A stretch of DNA of 64,000 nucleotides from Alopecurus myosuroides (taxonomy: Eukaryota > Streptophyta > Magnoliopsida > Poales > Poaceae). The stretch is from the NCBI GenBank assembly GCA_028641055.1, contig CM054063.1:42789304-42853303 (forward strand), in the 5' to 3' direction. Below the pieces are notes generated by a model. The model made no database searches, was not told where the DNA came from, and saw only the letters and a program-made list of their open reading frames with translations. Both the position numbers and the translations under genes were made by a program. The stretch's first letter is position 1, and every line of letters starts with the position of its first letter. Below, one piece after another: positions 33,469-44,676 of the stretch.

Positions 33469-35044
33469 CACTACAAGAAATATGTTGATACATGACCCTC
33501 AATTTTGGTCATCGAAAGATCACATGCTTTCATTTATGACCCCTTTTTGTCCAAAACATGAAAGTCACATACTGAGCGTCTTATTCGATCGTCAACGTCC
33601 CTTTTAATGGAATGGTCATATCGACGTGTATGACCAACCAATTATTTTGGTCATGGATGTCCTGCCATAGCCATGTCAGATCCTACGTGGCCAATCCTAC
33701 GTGGAAGAGATTCAGCCAAGCCCATACTGCTCCCCTAGATGGGCTTAGCCAAAAATTTGAGCCCATTCAAGTTTTTTTTCTGTATTTTCTATTCGAAAAT
33801 AACAGGCTTAAATCAACATTTTAGCCATTTTATTTACTGGGCCATGGCCGATTTAGAGTCAATTTAGCACCTAGGTCTCGGCCTTTTTAAAGTACATTTT
33901 GCTCCTAGGCCTTGGCCTTTTTACTCTCTGTTTTTTTTTTTGTATTCTCAGCCTTTGGCAGATTATAGGGATCCCATATGTCAGGATTCATTTTTTCACA
34001 ATTTAGTATTTAAATCAATATACCATCAAAAACAAATCTCTAGAACAGCCACAATTAGTCTACTACTATATCCCAGATGGGACAGAAAAAGAACCAACGC
34101 ACCATCCACAAGGATACCCATACAATAACCGATGAAATTACTTACAATAAAACCACTCATTGGTAACCATTACCCATGAAATTCTTCAGGCCTCCAGCTC
34201 TTGAACCCTGTTGATACTAGAATTGCATACACTCGAGATGCCAATGATAGGAGCGAGCTTCTTGCGGATTCCTGCTGCACGCAGTTACATCATGAATGTC
34301 AGCTTACAAAACTCTACTCCAGACGCAGCAGACATAGCACGCAGCAAGCAGCTAATCCAGGCATGATTCGTCGTCCTGAGTGTCGCTCCAAGCATGACCA
34401 GCGCATAGGAGCATATCAGATCCGACCTGAAAATATTGCAAAGAAGCATCAGACGTTTCTAAGCTACAAATATTTATAGCCATGCAAGCTAGAGAAAATG
34501 TTCTGTTTAGTGAAAACTAAAGTGTTATGTTTAGTGAAAAACAAAGCTAAGCATTACTGTTCTGTTTAGTGAAAAATAAAGTGTCATCAAATGTGCATTC
34601 ATGTTCTGTGTGCATGAAGCTAGAAATAAGAAGGCAAAAAGAGCTGGCACGTCGAAGGAAACTCGAAATTCAATCATGGTTATTTTGATCATAGAAGAAT
34701 ATAATGGTTCTAGCAACCATTTTAGAAACCCTATAACAGTAGATGCTATCCCAGACCTGACTAGAACACCCACATGAGCACACTAACTACTATTCCTGTG
34801 ATTTTGGTTAGAACATACAGTACATGAGCATATGCAGAAACCGACCGACCATATTAAACTTGCAGCATTGTAACCAAGCACATGAGCATATCCAAGTGTT
34901 TAATTATTTCTGAAATCAACAGAGAGAGTTCAGAGGTGTTTTTCATGAATTGCTACTCGCAGCACTGTAACAAGGACATGCTTGCTATGGGAACATCATC
35001 TCCATAATAAAACTGGGAAAGCACCTAAATAATAGATCATATGG
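33469..35044 (+). mobile_element. CACTA-4 left-hand end
   Basis: It begins CACTACAAGAAATATGTTGA, the inverse of the terminus at 30036, and is preceded by CTC (33466-33468), which equals the CTC after the other end (30037-30039). The first 200 bases repeat GGTCAT/ATGACC words. I see no gene in 33700-35044. A stretch at 34190-34480 has mixed composition like a transcribed 3' region but no useful frame. No matching right end occurs before CACTA-2 begins at 35045, so this copy is truncated or continues elsewhere. Confidence 0.7.
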
Positions 35045-35556
35045 CACTGGTAGAAAATAGGCCTATAGTCCCGGTTCGCCAGGGCCAGTAGTCCCGGCCG
35101 CGCAACCGGGACTAGCTATGCGCGACTAAAGACCCCCCCTATAGTCCCGCCACTTATGGACCGGGACTAAAGGCCCGTCCACGTGGGCGCCAGGGGTCCG
35201 TCGCGGCGGAGGACCTTTAGTCCCGGTTCTTGTGGCTAACCGGGACTGAAAACCTGCGCAGGTTTAGGGTTTTAGGCCCCCTAAACCTGGTTCCTTTTTA
35301 ATTTGTTTTGTTTTATTTCTTTTATATTTTATTTAAATTTTGATGAAGTTTCAGTACACATATATATATATATTTTACGATACTATATACATGCATATAT
35401 ATATATGAAATTTCAAACAAGGAGAATTCAATAGGAATATATAATATATATTCAATATCGTGTGACCATATATACAACCTCGAACAAGTTTCCATATTAC
35501 ACAATTAAGATGGATGACCATACACAAACTCGAACAATTTTCAAAGTACTCAGGGC
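35045..35556 (-). repeat. CACTA-2 terminal and subterminal region
   Basis: GC-rich inverted blocks (CCGGTTCGCCAGGGCC, GCAACCGGGACTAGC, AACCGGGACTGAAAACC) are followed by an AT-rich stretch with TATATATATA runs. It is the mirror of 22624-23132, with no coding content. Confidence 0.85.
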
Positions 35557-38500
35557 TTATATATGCGTATAATAGTCATCGTCGGTGGACGGATGGTACT
35601 CTCCTTCCCTATCGATGACATGCCTAAGGAAAAATCCTGCTATTTCCTCTTGAATTGGTCGGAAGCGAGCTTCTGGAGTAAGCGCCCTCCGCAAGTTATT
35701 GAGACCCCTCCGCGTGATCTCGTTCTTCTTCCTCTCAGAGATTTCTTTCCGTATGTTCTCACAGACATAGTATCCACATAGACCGGTCCCCGGTGGCTGC
35801 TTATCCACACCTTTGACCACATTTTTAAATTGTAGCTGTTGTTTGAATCCACCGACATGTCCAAGTGAGAACCGTCTCCAAACTCTACATTGCAAATAAA
35901 ATTAAATGAACAAGGGAGTTATTAGCTTAGGAAATGAACAAAAGAGACCAATCGATATAGAGCGCAAATCTTTACCTAATAATAAAGGCATTAAGGTTTC
36001 TGCCAAAATTTTCGTCCAACCTATAATGACCGAAATATCCTCCCACCAAACCAGATAATGTGGTATGTTTGCCACAAAACGGTTCGTATACGAAAAAATA
36101 GAAAATCGTAGCGTCTTCTCCCCACGAGACCCAGCCCACCGCTCTTCCGTCCACCTTCCTCACGGACAGAACCGCCGCCAACCAGCACCCACATCCGTCG
36201 CTGGCCCGTCGATCTCCGGCCATCGGAGACGTCGTTATCCCCCGGGCTGTGAAACATGACCGAACGCCCCAAAATCTCACCGCCCCCGAGATCTAGGCCC
36301 TCACGTGATCGAATCCCCTTCAATGATTACCTCCGCCTCAACCCGTTCGATCTGCCGCCATGGTCGCCGGTGAGCTCCTGCCCTTCACGTCACCGCGAGA
36401 TCGTGCTGTGGAGGCCACCTCCGCCTAACCATAATCTCGCGGGTCCTGGCGATGTGCTGGCCAGTAGCGGTGGCAGCATCAGGCTGAGTAGCTCCGGTCC
36501 CTTTCTTGACCCACCTAAACGCCGCCATCTCCTCTTCCCCACCCTTCCCTCCAATGCGCCACCATGGGCCAAACCGGCTGTTTCCATGTGGCCATGACTC
36601 CCCTGGATGAACTCCGTGAGCGCCTGCTATTGGTCTCCTCCATGGATTGCAGCGCCGGCCTCTCAATTCTATCCTATTCCTCTGCAACCTCTCCTCTGTG
36701 TGCCGCTACAATATGTACTGAGGTTGGTTGTTATTTTGAGAAGCACGGGGACTCAGGTCTCCACTCCTATGTTTTTTTTTTCTTTTGCAATCAGCGTCGC
36801 GGCTTTGCGTTCTCGTCAGCTACAGCGGATGTGGAGGGTAGTTGTCAGGGATATGAGAGATGGAAGGGATGGGAGGCGTTGGGCTAGGTGGAGTAGGGAG
36901 GTGGAGACGCAGGGGAGTGGAGGCGCCGGGAAGAGGAGATTGGGTGAAGGGGAGGCGTCAGGAAGAGATTGAGCAGCCGACAGCTTCTTGGGGGAGTTGA
37001 ATTGGTCGATGTGTCCCTGTTCTTCTTCCTACAATTTATGGTTCTTGGCACATCTTGTTGGTCCTGTGTCTTTCAGCCGAGCTGGAATTTTCAGCTCGAC
37101 CTGAAAACATGACCTTAATTTATGGGTGCCATATGCAGTCTTACACTACACAAGCTACTAGAATCGTTTTATCTGCAACTTTGCGACTTATTTTGTTGAC
37201 GTATGTGTCTTTGATCTGAAAGCTTGATCTTTTATTCGTGGATACCATATCTGTTTCTGAACCATGCTTGATTGATGAGCAGTACACGCGCAATTGCTAT
37301 TGTTTACACTAAGTGTGGTGGAGCTGATGAAGGAACCAGGATTGAGTGACACCAACAACTGACCACCTGGATTGTACCCAATGCATCAATGCTACAGAGA
37401 CGTGAAAGCACACATGTGAAGATGTATAGTTCAGATGCCGGTAGATGTTTTTCTTGGCTATGTTGTTTGCTGCAACTAGCGATTGCTAGCTTGGTCCTGT
37501 AAATTCTATTGCTAGCTGCCGTGGCAGTGAGAGATTGCACGAGAGAAAGTTAAAAATACACAACGAGATGTTTGGTAGATTATTATCAGTATTTTGCTTT
37601 TATAATCTATCATGAACTGCCATGTAGTTTTACTTCACTGTTTTGTTAATGTGAGTTGTTGTGTTCTATCTAAATTATATTGTAAAGAATATTTGTGTTT
37701 ACATCGAAATGTCAGTGCAAACCGTAAGAACAATTTTTATAGCTCCAAGTAGATATATAGTCAAGTTTAAAGTATGCGTGATATTAGAGTTACGGCGATG
37801 GCGGAGCAAAGACAATAAATTGTGAATATTTAATAAGATGTGATTGGCGTGAACATTATACAGCTCGACGAAATAACCTGACTGTCCTAAAAAGAAGGAG
37901 GCTAACCTGACTGTCCAAAAAAGTAGGAGGCTAATCCACGTGGAAGATCAGCCTGACAAAATAGAACGCTCAGTAAAAAATCATTTCTTTATACTTCACC
38001 TTAAATTATTTTTGTATGTAAATTTATCATAGAAGACGTCAAGAGTTTCAGTAGTTGAGAAATATGTAGTTGTCTGATTCGGAGGTTCATTTTCTATCGT
38101 ATAGTGTACCAATAATACTATCGCGGAGTAGATTTTTTCTCTCCGTTGCAACGCACGGGCATTATTACTAGTGATTGAAAAGTAATTACCTTTGCATCAT
38201 TTTTCTCATGTCGATCCAAAGATCTGTATTTGAATTCATAGAGTCAATGATCAAAACTATGGAGTTGTGAAGATCAATTTTTAGCAGAAGCCAGTGGTAC
38301 CTGCGGACACGTTAGATGCACAGTCATGCATAACTTATCGATTAGACATACCATGCATGTAGTAAACAAAAGAGAATGGGAACTTGAGAGAAACACTCAC
38401 CCAAAATGGTAAGGAAATAGAATATAACTTTTGGATTCATGTTTTTTAAGAAAATTGTACAAGTCTTTCTCCACGTCTTTGGGGTGACGTTCTAACATAG

Positions 38501-38607
38501 TTCCATTAATGATTTGTGGGTCAATGAACCCAACATCATGGATGAGTCTTATTTTGCATTCCCAAATCTTCAATCTGCATAATAGCGTACGCAACAATAT
38601 AGTTAGG

Positions 38608-38656
<49 letters not shown>

Positions 38657-39556
38657 TAGGCAATGAAGAACGAGATGAGGTAGAAATAAATCACTTACAG
38701 AACGTAGCAACTCAGGATAGATTTGTCGAGATCACGCAGATTGAACAGCTCGAACAATTCACTCATCTCAACTGTTACAGAGTACTTTTTGGTGTGATGC
38801 TCCTCTGTATAATCCCCATACACAAATTCTTTGTCGGTCCATGTTATGAAATTTTTGTACCAACGTAGCAGACTTTGCATTAGTGGTGGTAGAACCTTTT
38901 CCTTCGTAGGCTCGACGAGAGGCCCTTTCTTCACATATTGTAATGCTACGTCAGCCATTGGCGCATCGTCCAGGCCTAAAAAGGCACGAAGAGACATACT
39001 GGCCTCGGACGCATTTTTCATGGCAGTAGCTACAGTCAATCCCAATGCTGTCACAGCTTTTATGACCTCGGGGTCCTGTTCCGGAGCGGCTTTCACTATG
39101 AGCGGGGGGATCGATTGTTTACTCTGCATCCCGAGCTGGGCAACTTGTTTCCCGCGTTTTTTCATTTTTCCTTTTCCTTTCTCCTCCTCCACTATTTTTG
39201 CTTTCTCCTCCTCCAATATTCCTGCTTGCTTACGAAGTTCAATATCATAGTCTTTAGGCAAATTCTTCACGGCTTGGGACACTGTCGACAAAAAACCCAT
39301 AGCCCACTTGTCTACAATCAGAGGGAATACTTTCTTGGGCTCAGGCTCCTTTAGCGCCTTCTGACGGGCCTTCCATTTGTCAACGTCAGTCTTCACGGCC
39401 AATTTGGTTTCAGCATCACTAAGTTCCCAAGGCCTTGGGGGGAGAGGCTTCAGTGATGGCTCCGGTACCCGTGTGGTCTTAGGTACATAAGGCTCCGGGT
39501 TAATAGACCAAGAGCAGGTTCCCTTGCTGTCCGCCTGCTTCTGTCCAGGCCCAGCG
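35557..39556 (-). CDS. CACTA-2 Ptta-like gene with Ulp1-like protease, 5' truncated
   Basis: Exons on the minus strand are 39556-38699, 38574-38401, 38300-38190 and 35884-35557, with GT-AG introns in compatible phase. Exon 1 reads ADSKGTCSWSINPEPYVPK, a Lys/Glu-rich probable coiled coil, then LPPLMQSLLRWYKNFITW. The protease part gives WECKIRLIHDVGFIDPQ, the catalytic His in YHWLLLKID, the Asp in IIDSMNSNTD, and Gln/Cys in QPPGTGLCGYYVCENI, ending YYTHI and TAA. No stop or frameshift is visible, unlike CACTA-1. The gene lost its 5' part to CACTA-3, so an intact product is unlikely. A 2.2-kb Helitron enlarges the last intron. Confidence 0.75.
35969..38171 (+). mobile_element. Non-autonomous Helitron, 2.2 kb
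   Basis: It starts TCTTTACCTAATAATAAAGG and ends CGTTGCAACGCACGGGCATT then ATTACTAG, i.e. 5' TC and 3' CTAG, between A (35968) and T (38172). CCGT...ACGG arms near the 3' end form the short Helitron hairpin. Removing it gives GAGCGCAAATGATTGAAAA, which matches the complement of the uninterrupted CACTA-1 intron at about 22184-22206. No Rep/helicase gene is present. The interior at about 36100-36980 is GC-rich with short open frames and could hold captured gene pieces. I recognise none. Confidence 0.92.
38611..38654. repeat. (AT)n microsatellite in the CACTA-2 intron
   Basis: About 44 bases of pure AT alternation lie within the intron after exon 1. It is orthologous in position to the tract split by the 375-bp TIR element in CACTA-1. 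Confidence 0.92.
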
Positions 39557-40114
39557 CACTCCCAGGTAGAAAATAGGCCTTCCATACGCCCCCATTAGTC
39601 CCCAAAATAATCGACCCGCGACCATAGGGGTCTTTAGTCGCGGTTCGGGAGGCGACCCGCGACCAATAGTCTGGGCCCAGCGCGCTCGGTCCACAGCTGG
39701 CGGATGGGAGGTGCTTTAGTCCCGGTTGGCCAGGCCAACCGGGACTAATAGGTCCTCAGGCTGGCCCGAAGGCCTTTAGTCGCGGCTGTCCAGGTGAACC
39801 GGGACTAAAGGCCCATCCCTATATAGGACTCAGCTCGCTGCACTTTGACACATTTGGTGTCATTTCTACTCACAATATTCACAAGGGGTGGTGGGTTTGC
39901 TTTTGGTTACTACTATGCACACAAGGTGTTCGATGAAATGCCCGAGAGCATGAAACACACATGATATGAAGTGTCCGAGCCGCACTTGAGCTTTTACATT
40001 TATTTTACCTACGCGATCGCGGTTAGCAACTTGAACCTTTCATGATTTGTATTATTTCCAGCTAGTTAGTTTAACAAATGCATGATGGTTAATTATATAC
40101 TTTACATAATAATA
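39557..40114 (+). promoter_or_regulatory. CACTA-3 5' terminal/subterminal region and leader
   Basis: Direct and inverted TTTAGTCCCGG/CCGGGACTAAA motifs at about 39628-39810 are probable transposase-binding sites by analogy with other CACTAs. A TATA-like CCCTATATAGGAC at 39817-39829 lies about 290 bases before the tnp2 ATG and could be its promoter. No other features are seen. Confidence 0.55.
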
Positions 40115-41169
40115 ATGCAGATTAATCGGCAATGGATGTACGGTAACCGACTCTCCGGCGAGTTCACTATGGGTTTGAAAGATTTCCTTGTAGTGGCAAA
40201 TGCGAACAAGCAGCGAACTTTTATTATTTGTCCATGTGATGAATGTAAGAATCAGAAGGGTCACTCCTCTTCAAAAGTCGTTCACATGCACCTGCTTCGG
40301 CACGGTTTCATGCCAAGCTATAATTGTTGGACCAAGCATGGAGAAAAAGGGGTTAGAATGTAAGAAGATGAAGAAGAGGATGATATCGATTTCAACTATC
40401 ATGACGCTTTCGATGATACTTTCATGGAGGATGATGCTGAAGGTGGGAAAGGGTTTGGTGAAGGTGAAGACGAGGCACATGATGAGCCCGCTGATGATCT
40501 TGGTCGGACCATTGCTGATGCACGGAGACGCTGCGAAACTGACAAGGAGAGGGAGAATTTGGATCGCATGTTAGAGGATCACACGAAGTCGTTGTACCCA
40601 GGATGTGACAATAGTCTGAAAAAGCTGGGCTGGACACTGGATTTGCTGAAATGGAAGGCACGGGAAGGTGTAGCTGACTCATCATTTGAAAATTTGCTGA
40701 AAATGTTGAAGAATATGTTTCCGAAGAATAACGAGTTGCCCGCCAGTACGTACGAAGCAAAGCAGGTTTTCTGCCCTCTAGGTTTAGAGGTTCTGAAGAT
40801 AAATGCATGCATTAGCGACTGCATCCTCTACTGCGGTGCATACGAGAATTTGAATGAATGCCCTGTATGCACTGCATTGCGTTATAAGATCAGAGGCGAT
40901 GTCCCTGGTGACGATGTTGAGGGCGAGAAACCCAGGAAGAGGGTTCCCGCCAAGGTGATGTGGTATGCTCCTATAATACCTCGGTTGAAACGCCTGTTCA
41001 GGAACAAAGAGCATGCCAAGTTGTTGCGATGGCACAAAGAGGACCGTTAGTCCGACAGGGAGTTGAGACACCCCGCTGATGGAACGCAATGGAGAAAGAT
41101 CGACAGAGAGTTCAAAAATTTTGCAGCTGACGCAAGGAACATAAGATTTGGTCTAAGTACTGATGGCAT
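40115..41169 (+). pseudogene. tnp2: CACTA-3 tnp2 transposase, N-terminal part
   Basis: ATG at 40115 opens MQINRQWMYGNR, then a transposase-associated domain with CPCDECKN and HLLRHGFMPSYNCWTKHGE (residues about 1-80). An acidic linker follows, then LGWTLDLLKWKAREGV and KINACISDCILYC, NECPVC. It ends at IRFGLSTDG, whose Asp is likely the first catalytic acid. Two nonsense changes occur in frame: a TAA at 40361-40363 after GVRM, and a TAG at 41048-41050 where a Lys codon is usual. After 351 codons plus 2 bases it is cut by A2. It continues in frame at 55970 once the repeated CAT is counted once. Confidence 0.9.
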
Positions 41170-41348
41170 TGTCGCACCCAAGGTTTCTAGAGGATACTCT
41201 CCGCACGAACTGGAAGTCAGGTGCTTGGATTATGGGGCATACATGCTCCCACGTCCCAGCTTCCTGGTAGGCCTGCGCTTATGCGCGACAACACAAGCCC
41301 TGCTTCCACCGTCGAAGTAAACTATCCGCTAGGAACCTAAAGGCACTA

Positions 41349-41392
41349 CTGTCGACGTACTTCATAATCAAACACGCACGGTACGTCAACAG
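41349..41392 (-). other. Conserved LTR palindrome, A2 3' LTR
   Basis: Arms CTGTCGACGTAC (41349-41360) and GTACGTCAACAG (41381-41392) form the same hairpin as in A1 and the solo LTR, about 180 bases from the LTR end. Confidence 0.6.
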
Positions 41393-41645
41393 TTTGGTAC
41401 GAATGATAGCACAGAACGTCTCTAAGACACAAAAGAATGAAATAAGTGCAACTGGCCTTCACTAAGGCAGAAAATATCGAATACAGTCATCCAGAGGACA
41501 CATGTCCCAACATATCATCCATTACATCAGCGGAAGCAATCAAAGGGGTCTGAGTACAGACAAATCCATGGCTTAAGAAGCCGGAGAAAATAAAGAAAAG
41601 CGAGGCCCATCCACGTAGGTCTGGATCCTGCCCTGGTCCAGCTAA

Positions 41646-44600
41646 CTACTCGTCTGCAGCGTCGTCGAACTCCACAAAGTAGCCATCCTGGGAAGCATCG
41701 TAGTCGTAGTAGTACTCTGCGTAAACCACAGCCCCAACGGGGTCAGTACATCCAAGTACTGGCAAGCAAGACTCACAGTTCATCAAGGAGTTACCCGTCA
41801 ACACAAGCATTGATCCTTGGGATCAACGGAAGAAAGGGGTAATATAAAAGTTGCTGCTGGCTGCTCTAAACCACTACAGAGATAACTACAAGTTCCGGCT
41901 AACAGAAAAGATAAGATCGAGGATTGTAACCAACTGAAAGATAACTTCAACCAAACCCATCCTGGATCTCGCCCCTTATCCAAAGAAGCAATCCGAGGAT
42001 AACTCACACAGTTGCGATAAGGTGAATCAAGTTATTGTGTGAATAACCTATTACTAGTCAGGTTAGTATTCATTGGGTGAAATATGGTTGATCATTATGT
42101 TGAAGTTGTCCTGAGTACTTGTTAGCCAGTACTTTCACCAAGTAATCCATAACCGCGGAAAACACGGCTTCTCGAGAAGATTATCCCTGCAGGGTTGCAC
42201 CAATTTGGCCGTACACTCAAGAATAACCCGCCAGATGGAAATGCACTTCCACCAAGCGGGGTACTCTACACAACCAACCATTCTTCGCATCAAGCCCAAA
42301 GCACCTTGGGCGCACGGCTAATCGAGCCCAGAAGAAAATGGACCCTCATAGCACTCTAAGAACGTGTCCCCCTATATGCCGACTACAAAAGTTCCACCCT
42401 GCGCTGGGCTCGCAAAAACATGCATGCGGCAAATGGAAAACACGAACTAAATGAGGCGATTTGGACGAGATGCGAATCAGGTCAAGTTGAGGGGGGCGCC
42501 CATACTCGCTTCCCAAATGCGGGTAGTGCGCTCATCATGGATCAGTAGACAAGACCCTTTTCCTATTAGGGTCGACACTAGCAGGCTCCAAAACCACTCA
42601 TGGGCCTCCTGCCGGTGCCTTATCATCAACTTATTATTACCATTAGCAATTAACAGGATTGATTGATTAATAACGAGCCCCGGTACAAGATAATAAGATA
42701 GTAAAAGTAGTAACCGACAACAGACTCGAGTAAAAGCAACCCTAAGCATGCTAGATAATACTAAGGCACAAACAAAGGCTGTAGGTATGGAGGTGAGGCA
42801 ATATCATGGCTCAAGGTATCATGTGATGGGTTCGGAGAACAAGCAACGATACATAGGGCTAGCAATAGTAGACAAAAAGATAGTATCGACAACAAGTGTG
42901 GAAAGGAACTCGATGATTCATGTGAGTGATAACTTGCCTGGCAGCTCAGCCTCGTACTGGGCTAGGTCCTGAGTAGTGGTGTCGTAAGGCTCGTCGGTAC
43001 CAACGTCGTCGTCTAATCGAGAAGAAGCAAAAACAACAACGAAGGAAGACGGGCAATCAATACATGGCATAGGTGCACAAATATTGGATGATGCATGTCA
43101 TGTTTAATAGATGCACCAAAATAACTTGCTTGACATGAAACACAAGTTTAAATGGATTCCATATGCAAAAGTTGCATATGGAAGCCCATGCTTTAGAGTT
43201 GAGTTAATTGTTCTATCACTAAGCATCATGTGTAAATGACTTAGTATGATGCATGCATGATGAGGTACAATAAGATAACAAGTTAAATGCAATTGGAATG
43301 ATAGTTAACAATTTAGAAAGGCATTTATCAAATTTGGAATTTTGTTACTTAAACATGGCACACAATTAAAAGTTGTTATCATCAATTTAAAGTGTGCAAA
43401 ACAAATTACAAATTTCATATTTGAAAAGTTTATCAAATTTTAGTTGGATTACATGCTTCACAATTTGAAATTGGACTTAGGATTAATTATTTATGAATTA
43501 AACAATTTTAAACAATTTTTAATTGAATTAAACAAGATTTAAATAGTTTGGGCAATTTAAATTGTTCAAACCAGAAAACAAAATTTATATTTGAATAGAA
43601 CATTCAAAATGGTGTGAAAAACATATTTTATTTGAATTATTTGAAAACAGTATGAATTAGTTATGAATTATTTCAAATTGCATTTGAATTATTTGAATTT
43701 GAATTTAGATTGCATTTTGAAATTTCAAAACAGAACACAAATTGCATATTTGGAAAGTTTATGAAATTTGGATATGAAAACATATAAAGTTTGCATTTGT
43801 GGGATTTATGAAATGGGAGATATTGAATTTTAAAGTTTTGGTTTAATTCTGTTATTTAAAAAGAATTTGGAATTTTTGAATTACGCAGAAAACCTTTTGC
43901 TACTCAGGTTCTAGTTACCCACTGCCACTGCGCAGTGGGCCAGAGGGGCCAGCGTGGCGCACACGCTGGCGTGGCTTCCAGTGCCACTGCCTGGTGGGGC
44001 TCTGCGCGGGGGAGAAATCCCCAAAAAAGTTTTGCGGCCGCGGGGCTCGAACCCGCGAGCTCGCTGTGCGCGCAAAAGGCTCGCGCCACTGCGCTGCTGT
44101 CGTGTTTGTTGACAGTAGAGGGGTAGGTTGCAGGTTGAGGTTCAGTTAAAAACTCTGAACTTTTATCTGACGAAACTGAACCGCGTTGGCTTGCTCGACA
44201 GACGAAACCTCGCCGGCGGCGATTGGCACGGTGGTGCTAGCAATTGGTTGCGCGCGCGTGTGCAGTACGTTCACTGGGGCCGTGCGCGAGTAGAAGGAGG
44301 AAGGGAGCGATGGGGAAAGCTCACCACCGTGGCAGAACGAGGCAGAGCTCGACGGTGATGACGCGCGGCTGACGACGGCGGTTGTGGACGGCGGCGAGCT
44401 CCTGGTGGTCCTCTGCGTCTGCTCCGGTGTCCAACACGACGAGGGGACGATGGCGATGCTGTTCCAGGAAACGGGGGATGTTGAGGGGGCCTGCAACGAC
44501 GGCGAGGTGGTCGGGTTCAGAATACGCGGCACGGTGGCCGGAAGGAAGGAAGAGGATCGCGTCGGAGATCTGATGCTCACCGTGGAGGTCTTCGGTGTCC

Positions 44601-44676
44601 AAGGGGAAGATAGCGTGGAGGCGACTCGATTACAGTGCAGAGGTGGCTAGTTGGGAGCTGGACGCGGCGGCGCCAT
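41646..44676 (-). other. Candidate spliced LTR reading frame, A2 3' LTR
   Basis: Block 2 (43012-42938) encodes DDVGTDEPYDTTTQDLAQYE between GATTAG and a GC-type donor CAG|GCAAGT. Block 3 (41758-41646) follows TTGCCAG and encodes LGCTDPVGAVVYAEYYYDYD, then QDGYFVEFDDAADE and TAG. Blocks 2 and 3 join in phase (g|ta gives Val). Upstream, the frame from ATG 44676 (MAPPRPAPN, matching MAPPRW of the solo LTR) to donor GGTG|GTGAGC at 44325 is also phase 1, but has a TAG at codon 10. The product would be a small, strongly acidic protein of unknown role. Splicing and translation are inferred, not shown. Confidence 0.45.
44042..44097 (-). other. tRNA-like (A box/B box) segment in A2 3' LTR
   Basis: On the minus strand GCAGCGCAGTGGCG (44097-44084) resembles an A box, and GGGTTCGAGCCCC (44054-44042) is a near-perfect B box. 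The spacing is about 30 bases. The inverted GCGGGTTCGAGCCCCGC also forms a T-arm-like stem, but other tRNA arms are not convincing. Confidence 0.5.

Larger units (their letters stand above)
35045..39556 (-). mobile_element. CACTA-2 transposon, 3' part
   Basis: The terminus CACTGGTAGAAAATAGGCC at 35045 is the 3' end on the minus strand, with TGG (35042-35044) as the flanking candidate duplication. Subterminal TAGTCCCGG blocks follow to about 35290. Its gene order and intron positions equal those of CACTA-1. It is interrupted by a Helitron in an intron and cut at 39556 by CACTA-3. Its 5' portion is outside the window. Confidence 0.88.

Noticed and set aside
30036..33469. CACTA element spanning 30036 to 33469
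   Set aside because: The two CACTACAAG termini point outward from this interval, so they are ends of elements lying to either side, not of one between them.
38397..38663. ORF with a Tyr/Ile repeat N-terminus in CACTA-2
   Set aside because: The repeat is translated (AT)n intron. Only 38401-38574 is exon.
43904..44650. Short ORFs of 60-90 codons in the A2 LTR on both strands
   Set aside because: Mutually overlapping GC-rich shadows, duplicated exactly at 54222-54968 because the LTRs are copies.
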